This document shows positions 23,215-31,831 of a stretch of DNA of 64,000 nt, piece after piece. The notes under the pieces were generated by a model. That model worked only from the letters and a program-made list of their open reading frames with translations, had not been told where the DNA came from and searched no databases. How positions within the stretch are numbered: the first letter of the stretch is position 1; every line of letters begins with the position of its first letter. Source of the DNA: Mycobacterium sp. UM_WGJ (GTDB lineage: Bacteria > Actinomycetota > Actinomycetes > Mycobacteriales > Mycobacteriaceae); NCBI RefSeq assembly GCF_000455125.1, contig NZ_AUWR01000035.1:35805-99804 (forward strand). The letters are read 5' to 3'. The translations under genes were made by a program, and so were the position numbers.

Positions 23215-24327
23215 TCACTCGTCGTAGGTCACTTCCACCGAATCGGTCTCCGGGTGGGCTTGGCAGGCCAGGATCAGCCCTTCGGCGAGGTCCTGGGGTT
23301 CCAGTACGTCGTTGATCTCCATGGTGACCTTGCCCTTTTTGAGCTCGCAGGCGCAGGCCCCGCAGTGACCCTCCCGGCAGGAGAATGGGGCATCGAGTCC
23401 CTTGTCGAGCAGCAGGTCGAGCAGCTTGACGTGCCGCGGCCATTCCAGCTCGTGCTTCTCGCCGTCCAGCTCGACGACGACGCTGGCCGGCGCGGCAGCC
23501 TGCTCGCCTTCCGGGGCGTCGGCGATCTTGACCGCGGCGAAGGGGTCGCTGTCCAGCGACTTGAACACCTCGAGGTGGACCTGCTCGGCCGGCACCTTGC
23601 AGGCATCCAGGGCTTCGCGGGCGGCCTGCATGAACGGGCCGGGGCCGCAGATGAAGACCTGGCGGTCGGTGTAGGGGGCGGCCAGCTGCGCCAACGCGGC
23701 GCGGCTCGGCAGGCCCTGGACCGACTCCAGCCAGTGCACGACAGTCAGCCGGTCGGGGTACTTGTCGACCAGCTCGCGCAGTGCGGCGCCGAAGATCACC
23801 GAACGCTCATCGCGGTTGGCGTAGACCAGGACCACCTTGCCGCTGCCCTGTGACAGCGCCGACTTGCAGATCGCCATCATCGGGGTGATCCCGCTGCCGG
23901 CGGCCAGCAGCAGAAAGTCGCTGTCCAGGGATTTCGGCACGAAGGTGCCCGACGGTGCCAGCACGTGGATGCGCATGCCGGCGTGCGCGTTGTCGCACAG
24001 CCAGTTCGACGCGTAGCCGTCGGCGGTCCGCTTGACGGTGACCGCCAGCGAGTCATCGGTGAACGGCGAACTGCACAGCGAGTAGCAGCGGGCCACCGAG
24101 CCGGTCTGGTCGCTGGGGATCCGCAGCGTCAGGAACTGGCCCGGCGAGTACTTCAACCGCTGCTCGGGGATCTCCGGGTCGTCCGGCCCGTCGGGCACGC
24201 CGAACACCAGCGAGCGTGCGTCGTCGGTCTCGGTGACGACTTCGGTGATCTGCAGTTCCAGGACGTGAGCACCGAGTGGTTCGTCCGGAATGGTCTCCGT
24301 CACGGGCCGCCCTTCATCTTCGGTCAT
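23215..24327 (-). CDS. kshB: 3-ketosteroid 9-alpha-hydroxylase reductase KshB
   Basis: KshB passes electrons from NAD(P)H through FAD and a [2Fe-2S] cluster to the Rieske oxygenase KshA, which opens steroid ring B. The 370-aa protein has an FAD-binding domain (VARCYSLCSSP), an NAD domain (AAGSGITPMMAICKSA, VFICGPGPFMQAA) and a C-terminal plant-type ferredoxin domain. The cluster cysteines are in FSCREGHCGACACEL and LILACQAHPE. The N-terminal half matches Mtb KshB (Hmp, Rv3571) closely. Mtb's enzyme is about 12 residues shorter, partly because this one has an insert (ADAPEGEQAAAPAS) before the ferredoxin domain. A KstR box lies three bases upstream of ATG 24327. kshA is not in the window. Confidence 0.93.
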   Translation of the reverse strand: MTEDEGRPVTETIPDEPLGAHVLELQITEVVTETDDARSLVFGVPDGPDDPEIPEQRLKYSPGQFLTLRIPSDQTGSVARCYSLCSSPFTDDSLAVTVKRTADGYASNWLCDNAHAGMRIHVLAPSGTFVPKSLDSDFLLLAAGSGITPMMAICKSALSQGSGKVVLVYANRDERSVIFGAALRELVDKYPDRLTVVHWLESVQGLPSRAALAQLAAPYTDRQVFICGPGPFMQAAREALDACKVPAEQVHLEVFKSLDSDPFAAVKIADAPEGEQAAAPASVVVELDGEKHELEWPRHVKLLDLLLDKGLDAPFSCREGHCGACACELKKGKVTMEINDVLEPQDLAEGLILACQAHPETDSVEVTYDE

Positions 24328-24330
24328 AAC

Positions 24331-24344
24331 TAGAACAGGTTACA
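24331..24344. promoter_or_regulatory. KstR operator abutting the kshB start
   Basis: TAGAACAGGTTACA matches TnnAACnnGTTnnA at all fixed positions. It ends three bases before the kshB start codon (minus strand), so bound KstR would cover the transcription start or the 5' end of the message. Confidence 0.8.
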
Positions 24345-24397
24345 GAAAAGTGGTCCGGTATTGCTACCAGCTGCAGGAACACCCGCTCGACACAAAT

Positions 24398-24411
24398 CGG
24401 AACGTGTTCTA
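24398..24411. promoter_or_regulatory. second KstR operator, hsaA side
   Basis: CGGAACGTGTTCTA matches the KstR consensus except for the first base (C instead of T). It lies 64 bp upstream of the hsaA GTG, a normal promoter position for the hsaA-hsaC-hsaB operon. Confidence 0.65.
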
Positions 24412-24475
24412 ATCTCACTCTAGGCTGGTTGGAAAACGGGCCGGAAGAACCTGTTCACTTCTGGGAGGCAATCTA

Positions 24476-25666
24476 GTGACGTCCATTCAACAGCGTGACG
24501 CGCAGTCGGTGTTGGCCGCCATCGACGACCTTCTGCCGCAGTTGCGTGAGCGTGCCCAGGAGACCGAAGACCTACGCAAGCTGCCCGACGCCAACGTCGC
24601 GGCGCTCGAGGACGTCGGTTTCTTCCGGCTGCTGCAGCCCGAGCAGTGGGGCGGCCTGCAGTGCGACCCGACCCTCTTCTACGAGGCGGTGCGCCGGCTG
24701 GCCAGTGCGTGCGGCTCCACCGGCTGGGTCGCCGGAATCATCGGCGTGCACAACTGGCACCTGGCGCTGTTCGACCAGCAGGCCCAGGAAGACGTCTGGG
24801 GTGAGGACACAAACGTCCGGATCTCCTCGTCCTACGCCCCGATGGGCGCCGGGGTCGTCACCGAGACCGCCGACGGCTACATCGTCAACGGTTCGTGGAA
24901 CTGGTCGTCGGGCTGCGACCATGCCACCTGGGCGTTCCTGGGCGGTCCGGTGATCAAGGACGGCAAGCCGGTCGACTTCGGCAGCTTCCTGATCCCGATC
25001 TCCGACTACCGCATCGACGACGTCTGGCACGTGGTGGGCCTGCGCGGCACCGGCAGCAACACCGTCGTGGTCAAGGACGCCTTCGTGCCGCGGCACCGTT
25101 TCTTGTCCTACCGGGCGATGAACGACGGCACCGCCGGCGGCTACCAGACCAACACCGCGCCGGTCTACAAGATGCCGTGGGGGACCATTCACCCGACCAC
25201 CATCTCGACGCCGATCATGGGCATGGCCTACGGCGCCTACGAGGCGCACGTCGAGCACCAGGGCAAGCGGGTGCGCGCGGCGTTCGCCGGTGAGAAGGCC
25301 AAGGACGACCCGTTCGCCAAGGTCCGGATCGCCGAGGCCGCCAGTGACATCGACGCCGGCTGGCGTCAGCTGATCGGCAACGTCGGCGACGAGTACGCGC
25401 TGCTGGCCGCCGGTCAGGAGATCCCGTTCGAGCTGCGGGCCCGGGCGCGACGTGACCAGGTCCGGGCCACCGGCCGGGCCATCGCCTCCATCGACCGGCT
25501 CTTCGAGGCGGCCGGTGCCACCGCGCTGTCCAACGACGCACCGGTGCAGCGGTTCTGGCGCGACGCGCATGCAGGTCGGGTGCACGCCGCCAACGACCCG
25601 GAGCGCGCGTACATGATCTTCGGCAACCACGAGTTCGGGTTGCCGCCCGGCGACACCATGGTCTGA
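24476..25666 (+). CDS. hsaA: flavin-dependent 3-HSA monooxygenase HsaA
   Basis: HsaA hydroxylates 3-HSA to the catechol 3,4-DHSA with reduced flavin supplied by HsaB. The 396-aa protein has the acyl-CoA-dehydrogenase-like fold of group D monooxygenases (VGFFRLLQPEQWGG, GSTGWVAGIIGVHNWHLALF, WNWSSGCDHATWAFLGGP, VVGLRGTGSNTVVVKDAFVP). The C-terminal part ends RAYMIFGNHEFGLPPGDTMV. The start is GTG 24476 with GGGAGG about nine bases upstream. It heads a three-gene operon. In Mtb hsaD lies between hsaA and hsaC; here hsaC follows after 50 bp. Confidence 0.95.
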   Translation: MTSIQQRDAQSVLAAIDDLLPQLRERAQETEDLRKLPDANVAALEDVGFFRLLQPEQWGGLQCDPTLFYEAVRRLASACGSTGWVAGIIGVHNWHLALFDQQAQEDVWGEDTNVRISSSYAPMGAGVVTETADGYIVNGSWNWSSGCDHATWAFLGGPVIKDGKPVDFGSFLIPISDYRIDDVWHVVGLRGTGSNTVVVKDAFVPRHRFLSYRAMNDGTAGGYQTNTAPVYKMPWGTIHPTTISTPIMGMAYGAYEAHVEHQGKRVRAAFAGEKAKDDPFAKVRIAEAASDIDAGWRQLIGNVGDEYALLAAGQEIPFELRARARRDQVRATGRAIASIDRLFEAAGATALSNDAPVQRFWRDAHAGRVHAANDPERAYMIFGNHEFGLPPGDTMV

Positions 25667-25692
25667 TCGAACTGGACCTGGCTGGGACATAG

Positions 25693-26616
<924 letters not shown>

Positions 26617-26618
26617 CA

Positions 26619-27188
26619 GTGACTGACGACCTCGCGATCGACCCGCGTGCGTTCCGCAACGTACTCGGCCAGTTCTGCACCGGCATCACGATCATCACCA
26701 CCGTGGATGGCGACGCGCCGGTCGGCTTCGCCTGCCAGTCGTTCGCCGCGCTGTCGCTGGACCCGCCGCTGGTGCTGTTCTGCCCCACCAAGCAGTCGCG
26801 GTCCTGGCAGGCCATCGAATCCAGCGGAAAGTTCTGCGTCAACATTCTGGCCGAGGAGCAGAAGGACGTCTGCGCCCGCTTCGGCTCCCGTGAACCGGAC
26901 AAGTTCGCCGGCGTGGACTGGAAGCCGTCCCCACTGGGGTCGCCGATCCTGGGCGGATCGCTGGCCCACATCGACTGCACGGTGGCCTCAGTGCACGACG
27001 GCGGCGACCACTTCGTGGTGTTCGGCGCGGTGCAGTCGCTGTCAGATGTCCCGGAGGTGAAGCCGCGGCCGCTGCTGTTCTATCGCGGCGACTACACCGG
27101 CATCGAGCCGGACAAGACCACTCCGGCGCACTGGCGCGACGACCTGGAGGCGTTCCTCACCGCCACCACCGACGACACCTGGCTGTAA
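26619..27188 (+). CDS. hsaB: flavin reductase HsaB
   Basis: HsaB reduces FMN/FAD with NADH and supplies it to HsaA. The 189-aa protein starts at GTG 26619, two bases after the hsaC stop, and reads VTDDLAIDPRAFRNVLGQFC. It is close to Mtb HsaB along its length, including FACQSFAALSLDPPLVLFCP, DKFAGVDWKPSPLGSPILGG and the C-terminus PAHWRDDLEAFLTATTDDTW. It belongs to the flavin-reductase-like split-barrel family. Confidence 0.95.
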   Translation: MTDDLAIDPRAFRNVLGQFCTGITIITTVDGDAPVGFACQSFAALSLDPPLVLFCPTKQSRSWQAIESSGKFCVNILAEEQKDVCARFGSREPDKFAGVDWKPSPLGSPILGGSLAHIDCTVASVHDGGDHFVVFGAVQSLSDVPEVKPRPLLFYRGDYTGIEPDKTTPAHWRDDLEAFLTATTDDTWL

Positions 27189-27199
27189 TTTCCGTCCTC

Positions 27200-27252
27200 G
27201 AGTGTGAATCCCGCGACGCCGACGCGGCGTGTCGCGCCCTGAGATTCGCCCG
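27200..27252. repeat. hairpin and intergenic repeat-like element after hsaB
   Basis: CGCGACGCCG and CGGCGTGTCGCG (27212-27236) can form a stem with a small bulge just after the hsaB stop. The right flank GTGTCGCGCCCTGAGATT resembles the GTCGCGTCGTGAGATTGGCG element found twice around the DUF559 gene near 43.8-44.8 kb. A terminator or a degenerate member of that intergenic repeat is plausible. Confidence 0.35.
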
Positions 27253-27275
27253 CGCGGGGCGGGCCGTTGCCTACC

Positions 27276-27755
27276 ATGCACCGGGTGAAGCGACTTGGCT
27301 GGTCGGCGGTGGCGACTCTCGCCTATGCCGCGGTGATGTTGGTGCTGGAGCGCGGGATGCGAAAGACGGGCGGCCCCGGCATCATCGGCTTTGAGCTGGC
27401 CGGCAATGCCGAACGAGTCCAGGAGATCTTGGCCGTCTGGGGAGACGAGGGCGGTCGGTGGGCGCGCTGGTCTCTGTGGCTCGACTTCGGTTACATGCTG
27501 ACCTACGGAACCTTGGGGCTGTTGCTCATCGAGCGTGCCCGAAGTCGCCACGGGCATCCGATCATGTTGCGGCTGTTGCCGATCGGTGCGGTGGCCGGCG
27601 ACGCGATCGAGGGCGTGGCGCTGCTCAAGGTGCTCGACGGCGCCGACATCGACGTGAACGCCCGGCGTGCGCGTGGCGCGGCGCTTGCCAAGTTCGCCCT
27701 GTTAGCGGTGGGGCTGGTCTACACCGTCATCGGGGGAGTTCGCCGGCGGTCATAA
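27276..27755 (+). CDS. small multi-pass membrane protein, unknown function
   Basis: The product is about 159 aa. Hydrophobic segments sit at roughly residues 8-25 (GWSAVATLAYAAVMLVLERG), 70-88 (WLDFGYMLTYGTLGLLLIER), 96-112 and 135-152 (ALAKFALLAVGLVYTVIGGV), suggesting four membrane spans. No conserved catalytic motif is evident. In Mtb this position next to hsaB holds a different gene (Rv3566A/nat region). The start is uncertain: ATG 27267, ATG 27276 or GTG 27285. Its 3' end overlaps the convergent gene by six bases. Confidence 0.6.
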   Translation: MHRVKRLGWSAVATLAYAAVMLVLERGMRKTGGPGIIGFELAGNAERVQEILAVWGDEGGRWARWSLWLDFGYMLTYGTLGLLLIERARSRHGHPIMLRLLPIGAVAGDAIEGVALLKVLDGADIDVNARRARGAALAKFALLAVGLVYTVIGGVRRRS

Positions 27756-29024
27756 GCCGTGCCAGCATCGCTGATGTTCGGCGTGGGTGCGTAGATACGC
27801 CCCGGGTGAGTACATCTCGTCGTAGAAATCGGTGTCCAGATGCTGGGCCTGCAGATACATCAGCACATGCACCGTCGGGACGGTGCCCGGCAGTTTCCCG
27901 AACGTGTCGTAGATGTAGGACGCCTCGCAGGTGACCAGTTCGGCGATGCGGTCCGGTGCCAGTGCCGATCCGCGCACGGCCCGGCTGTCTGACCACGGAC
28001 CCGGGGTGTCGGGGTGCGACGGACCGCCGGGCCCGAATTTGCGGGCCACCAGCTTTTGCACACCCTGCGCGACCGAGGCGACATGCGGCGGGCTCAGCGT
28101 CTCGAAGTGACCGGGTAACCCGGTGACATTCGGGAACGGCCAGCGCGGATCGGTGTCGGCGACAAAACCCAGTCCGGGGGCACGCGGGTCACCGGAGCCG
28201 CCCAGCACCGACAACCGGTCCAGACCGTCGAAGATCCAGCCGCCCAAGCCCATTGCCTGCAAGCCCAGCGCTCCGTTATGGGCCGCGATGGACAACTCCG
28301 CACTGGCCTCGGTCAGGGTGTACTGCTCCACGAACGACAGCGGTATCGGGTCGTCGGCATGCGCCAAACCGGAAAACGACTGTATGCCGGGTATTTCGCG
28401 ACCATGGACGTCGTCGCGGATCGGATAGCCGTTGGCCGCGAAGAACCACAGGTTCTCCAGCAGATGTTCGGCCAGGTCAGCCACATTGAAGGCCAACAGA
28501 CTGCCCGGGTGGTTGCCGATCCAGGTGTTGTGGCCCTCCATGTAGGGCTCTTCACGGGGTAGTTCCAGCCGGGACTCCGAAATCCGGACATAGGAATCGG
28601 CGGTATGGCCGATCCACTCTTCGATGCTGTCGAACTCGCGTGGTTCTTGATCGCGGGTGGGCAGCAGATAGCAGCCGGTGTCGTCGGTGAAGAACAGCTG
28701 GCTGGTGTGAAAGCCGGCCGCCGACGGCAGGGCGCGCCCGGTGGCGCTGCCGGGATAGTTCGGCAGCGCCGGGGCGTACCCGGGATGGTGCGCGATCCCG
28801 TCATGCCAGCCGGTGGTGCCGGCCATCAGCGACAACAGCAGGGCTCGCTCGACCTCGGACAGCGGCTGCACCGGACGGCGGCTGGTGTAGGCCAGCGCAC
28901 CGGCTGGAATGGCGCCGCCCACGGGGAACCGTCGCGACCGGCGTCCGGTGATGGCGGCGAACAGCCCGAAACCGGCCGCCTGCGCCAGCGCGGCCCGTTC
29001 CTGTTCAGTGATCGCCAGGGCCAT
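27750..29024 (-). CDS. unknown protein, possible nitroreductase-fold/SagB-like
   Basis: The 424-aa cytoplasmic protein is not one I recognise. The N-terminal part has RRPVQPLSEVERALLLSLMA followed by GRALPSAAGFHTSQLFFTDD and GCYLLPTRDQEP. That order (pls..E...LL, then PSaG...., then a Y/D turn) recalls the nitroreductase/SagB flavoprotein superfamily. The rest (PLSFVEQYTLTEASAELSIA, MGLGGWIFDGLDRLSVLGG, CEASYIYDTFGKLPGTVP) gives no further clue. Composition and codon use look like a real gene. It follows the haemophore-like gene by nine bases and may be the last gene of the fadD3 run. Family assignment is a guess. Confidence 0.65.
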   Translation of the reverse strand: MALAITEQERAALAQAAGFGLFAAITGRRSRRFPVGGAIPAGALAYTSRRPVQPLSEVERALLLSLMAGTTGWHDGIAHHPGYAPALPNYPGSATGRALPSAAGFHTSQLFFTDDTGCYLLPTRDQEPREFDSIEEWIGHTADSYVRISESRLELPREEPYMEGHNTWIGNHPGSLLAFNVADLAEHLLENLWFFAANGYPIRDDVHGREIPGIQSFSGLAHADDPIPLSFVEQYTLTEASAELSIAAHNGALGLQAMGLGGWIFDGLDRLSVLGGSGDPRAPGLGFVADTDPRWPFPNVTGLPGHFETLSPPHVASVAQGVQKLVARKFGPGGPSHPDTPGPWSDSRAVRGSALAPDRIAELVTCEASYIYDTFGKLPGTVPTVHVLMYLQAQHLDTDFYDEMYSPGAYLRTHAEHQRCWHGL

Positions 29025-29033
29025 TGCCCAGGC

Positions 29034-29432
29034 CTACTTGCTGACGGTCTCCAGCAGCATGGCCAGCTGGGTCGGCGAGACCGCGATCCCGCACTGGTTC
29101 TTCAGGTCGGTGAGCGGCTGGGCGATGCCCTGCAGGGTCGACAGCTGGTCGAGGTGGCCGATGAAGTAGCCCTGAACCGAGGACTTGGCCTGGTCCGCGG
29201 GCATGGTGGCCGCGTTGGTCAGCACGTCATTGGCCTCCGGGTGGTCGTGGAGGAACACACCCGCCTGGCCCAGCACGCCGCTGGCGGTACTGGACAGCCC
29301 GGCCGCGGTGCAGGAGGCGGGCGCGGCGTCGGCGGCGGGCGTGCTGGTGGTCAGTGCCGATGCGGCCACCGCACCGAGGATGCCGGCGGCTGCGGCGCCG
29401 AGCGCCAGGCCAGAAGTCGTGGAGATGCGCAT
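29034..29432 (-). CDS. secreted haemophore-like protein (MHB-type)
   Basis: The 132-aa protein has a signal peptide (about residues 1-37, ending TPAADAAPA). The mature domain has the mycobacterial haem-binding (Rv0203-like, MHB) pattern: an N-terminal Cys, FLHDHPEANDVLT, GYFIGHLDQLSTLQGIAQPL, then TDLKNQCGIAVSPTQLAMLL. The two cysteines probably form a disulfide. Known family members bind haem outside the cell or act in haem uptake, but similar domains exist with no proven haem function. It has a fair ribosome site (GAAGGGA) before ATG 29432. I found no IdeR box upstream. It is unusual inside a steroid-degradation cluster. Confidence 0.7.
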   Translation of the reverse strand: MRISTTSGLALGAAAAGILGAVAASALTTSTPAADAAPASCTAAGLSSTASGVLGQAGVFLHDHPEANDVLTNAATMPADQAKSSVQGYFIGHLDQLSTLQGIAQPLTDLKNQCGIAVSPTQLAMLLETVSK

Positions 29433-29477
29433 AGCAGTGGTCCCTTCGATCAGGTATTTCCAGCTTGGAAGGTAAAC

Positions 29478-30644
29478 CTACCGGAGCGGCAGCCACCCGC
29501 GGAGTCGGCGCAGGGCTTCGTCGATGTCGGCGGTCGGGCCGGCGAACGACAGCCGGACGAAGGTGTTGCCGCGTTCGGTGTCGAAGTCGACGCCCGGCGT
29601 CAGCGCGAGACCGGTGTCGGCCAGCAGGCGCGCGCAGAACGCCAGTGAGTCGTCGGTGTGCTCTGCGAGGTCCGCATAGACGTAGAACGCGCCGTCGGTG
29701 GGGGCCAACCGGTCGATGCCCATGCTCCGCAGTCCGCCGAGCAGCAGTTCCCGGTTGGCGGCGTAGTGCCGCAGGTGGCCGTTGGATTCTGCGATCGCCT
29801 CCGGCGTGAACGCCGCGACCGCCGCGTACTGGGCCAGCACCGGCGGGCAGATGGTGAAGTTGCCGGTCAGGCAGTCCACCGCACGGCGCAGTGCCGGCGG
29901 CACCAGCAGCCAGCCCAGCCGCCAGCCGGTCATCGCAAAGTACTTCGAGAAGCTGTTGGCCACCACCGCGTTCCGCGAAGTCTCCCAAGCACAGCTGGTC
30001 TGCGGTGCACCCTGGTAGACCAGGCCGTGGTAGACCTCGTCGCTGATCAGTCGCACACCGGCGGTGTCGCACCAGGCGGCGATCGCGGCCAGCTCCGCCG
30101 GTTCCAGCACAGTCCCGGTCGGGTTGGCGGGGCTGGCCACGATGACCCCTGCCAACGGTCCGGGAATCTCGGCGAGCATGGCGGCGGTGGGCTGGAAGCG
30201 GGTCTCGGGCCCGCACGGGATCTCGACCACCTCACAGCCCAGCGCGGTCAGGATGTTGCGATAGCAGGGATAGCCCGGGCTGGCGATCGCCACCCGATCG
30301 CCGGCGTCGAAACAGGCCAGAAATGCGAGCAGGAAGCCCCCGGACGAACCCGTGGTCACGACCACGTCGTCGGGGTCGACGCTCAGCCCGTAGCGGTCGG
30401 CATACGAGCCGGCGATGGCCGAGCGCAGCTCCGGGATGCCCAGTGCGACGGTGTAGCCCAGCGCATTGGCGTTCAGCGCCGCGGCGGCGGCGGCGCGCAC
30501 CGGTTCGGGGGCGCCCACACTGGGCTGGCCGGCCGACAGATTCACCAGATCGCCATGGGTGCGTTGGCGTTCGGCCGCGGCCAGCCACACGTCCATCACA
30601 TGGAACGGCGGAATGCCCGCGCGCAGCGCAACCCGGTCGGTCAT
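29478..30644 (-). CDS. aspB: PLP-dependent aminotransferase AspB (Rv3565-like)
   Basis: The 388-aa protein is a fold-type I class I/II aminotransferase. Visible motifs are NLSAGQPSVGAPEPVRAAA, TTGSSGGFLLAFLACFDAGD, ASPANPTGTVLEP, DEVYHGLVYQG and the PLP-lysine segment NSFSKYFAMTGWRLGWLL; the C-terminus has TFVRLSFAGPTADIDEALRR. Length and genomic place match Rv3565, a KstR2-regulon gene without a proven substrate in cholesterol catabolism. ATG 30644 overlaps the lipase stop as ATGA (30641-30644), so it is translationally coupled to that gene. In Mtb aspB instead sits directly beside fadE33. Confidence 0.88.
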   Translation of the reverse strand: MTDRVALRAGIPPFHVMDVWLAAAERQRTHGDLVNLSAGQPSVGAPEPVRAAAAAALNANALGYTVALGIPELRSAIAGSYADRYGLSVDPDDVVVTTGSSGGFLLAFLACFDAGDRVAIASPGYPCYRNILTALGCEVVEIPCGPETRFQPTAAMLAEIPGPLAGVIVASPANPTGTVLEPAELAAIAAWCDTAGVRLISDEVYHGLVYQGAPQTSCAWETSRNAVVANSFSKYFAMTGWRLGWLLVPPALRRAVDCLTGNFTICPPVLAQYAAVAAFTPEAIAESNGHLRHYAANRELLLGGLRSMGIDRLAPTDGAFYVYADLAEHTDDSLAFCARLLADTGLALTPGVDFDTERGNTFVRLSFAGPTADIDEALRRLRGWLPLR

Positions 30645-31831
30645 GAGTCATCCTCCGTCATGATGCGGTGCAGGAAGCGGGTGGCGTCGGGCATAGCGGC
30701 GAGCACCGTGCCGGAATGGTCCTGGTCGGGGTAGATGTGCAGCTCGACATTCTGGCCGTTGTCGATCAGCTGCTGATACAGCGTTTGACTGGACCGGGGT
30801 GGCACGTCGGTGTCGAGCAGGCCGTGCCCCAACAAGATCGGCCGATCGTATCCGCCGGTGGGGGTGCCCATGAAGCCGTCGAGCGCCGCGCCGATCCCGT
30901 CCAGCGACGCCACCGGCGCGCTGAACAGCTCATCGATCCGGGTTCCGGCCGCCTGTCGGTCCAGGTCGGTCTTGCAGACGGTTTCGGCCCGATCTGCCAG
31001 CTCGCGCCCGCGAGGAGTCAGCACACTGTCGATGGGAATCTCGGGAAGCGCTTCGCGCAGCGCGGCCACGATGTATGAGGCGTAACTGATCGCGGCGGGA
31101 GGCACCGACTGCGGCGGCAGATCGGGTCCGGCCTCCATGACCAGCCGTTCGATGTTGGCCGGTGTGCCGGTGGCCACCACGCCTCGATAGTCCAGGCCGC
31201 TGCCGGCGGTGAGGCGGGTGGCCCACCACGCGCTGTTGATCGCCGCGCCGCCGCCCTGGGACTGACCCACGATCGCCCACTTGGGCGACAGCGGCAGGTC
31301 CATCTGGTGCACGGCTCGCACGGAGTCGATCACCGAGTGCGCTTCGGCGGCGCTGTTGAGATAGCTCATCAGCCCTGGCGTGCCGAGCCCGGCGTAATCG
31401 GTGCCGACCACCAGGTAGCCCTCGTCGAGCCAGTGCGACAGGTATTCGTTGTCGCGGGCGCTACGTGGCCGCGCCGACGGCGTGCAGTCGTCGCCGAGCC
31501 CGACGGTGCCGTGCGCCCATGCGATTAGCGGCCATCCGCCCGCCGGGGGCGCCCCGTGCGGAACGAAGACCGCCGCCGTGCTCACTGCGGGCCGGTCGTG
31601 TTGATCTGTCGTGGCGTACAGGATCCGGAATGCCTTGGCGGCGCCGGTCACCGACAGGGCCGGGTCCAGTGGCACCGTGGTGATCAGACCCCCTTCGGGG
31701 GGAATGGGGCCGGCATAGCTGCGCGCGTCAAGGCCCGACCACTGCGGCGCCGGCTCAGCGGCCGCGGGTGCGGCCAACACCAGGGCGGCCAGTCCGGCGG
31801 CCAACAGCGCATTGCGGCGCGGCGACCTCAC
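30641..31831 (-). CDS. secreted lipase, secretory-lipase (LIP) family
   Basis: The roughly 396-aa product begins VRSPRRNALLAAGLAALVLA, a signal peptide with likely cleavage near AAAEP. The alpha/beta hydrolase fold has the oxyanion region PLIAWAHGTVGLGDDCTPSA, the nucleophile elbow VGQSQGGGAAINSAWW (GxSxG), PILLGHGLLDTDVPP with the likely Asp, and DQDHSGTVLAA with the likely His. It would hydrolyse lipid or sterol esters outside the membrane; the exact substrate is unknown. GTG 31831 overlaps the stop of the Ntn hydrolase as GTGA (31828-31831). The frame upstream to 32047 lies inside that gene. It is absent from the equivalent Mtb operon. Confidence 0.8.
   Translation of the reverse strand: MRSPRRNALLAAGLAALVLAAPAAAEPAPQWSGLDARSYAGPIPPEGGLITTVPLDPALSVTGAAKAFRILYATTDQHDRPAVSTAAVFVPHGAPPAGGWPLIAWAHGTVGLGDDCTPSARPRSARDNEYLSHWLDEGYLVVGTDYAGLGTPGLMSYLNSAAEAHSVIDSVRAVHQMDLPLSPKWAIVGQSQGGGAAINSAWWATRLTAGSGLDYRGVVATGTPANIERLVMEAGPDLPPQSVPPAAISYASYIVAALREALPEIPIDSVLTPRGRELADRAETVCKTDLDRQAAGTRIDELFSAPVASLDGIGAALDGFMGTPTGGYDRPILLGHGLLDTDVPPRSSQTLYQQLIDNGQNVELHIYPDQDHSGTVLAAMPDATRFLHRIMTEDDS

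Noticed and set aside
29433-29477. IdeR iron box before the haemophore-like gene
   Set aside because: GGTAAACCTACC-like sequence is present, but the 19-base IdeR palindrome is not matched well enough.
30641-31831. The lipase as a replacement for the missing HsaD
   Set aside because: It has a signal peptide and belongs to the secretory lipase family, whereas HsaD is a cytoplasmic meta-cleavage-product hydrolase with different core motifs.
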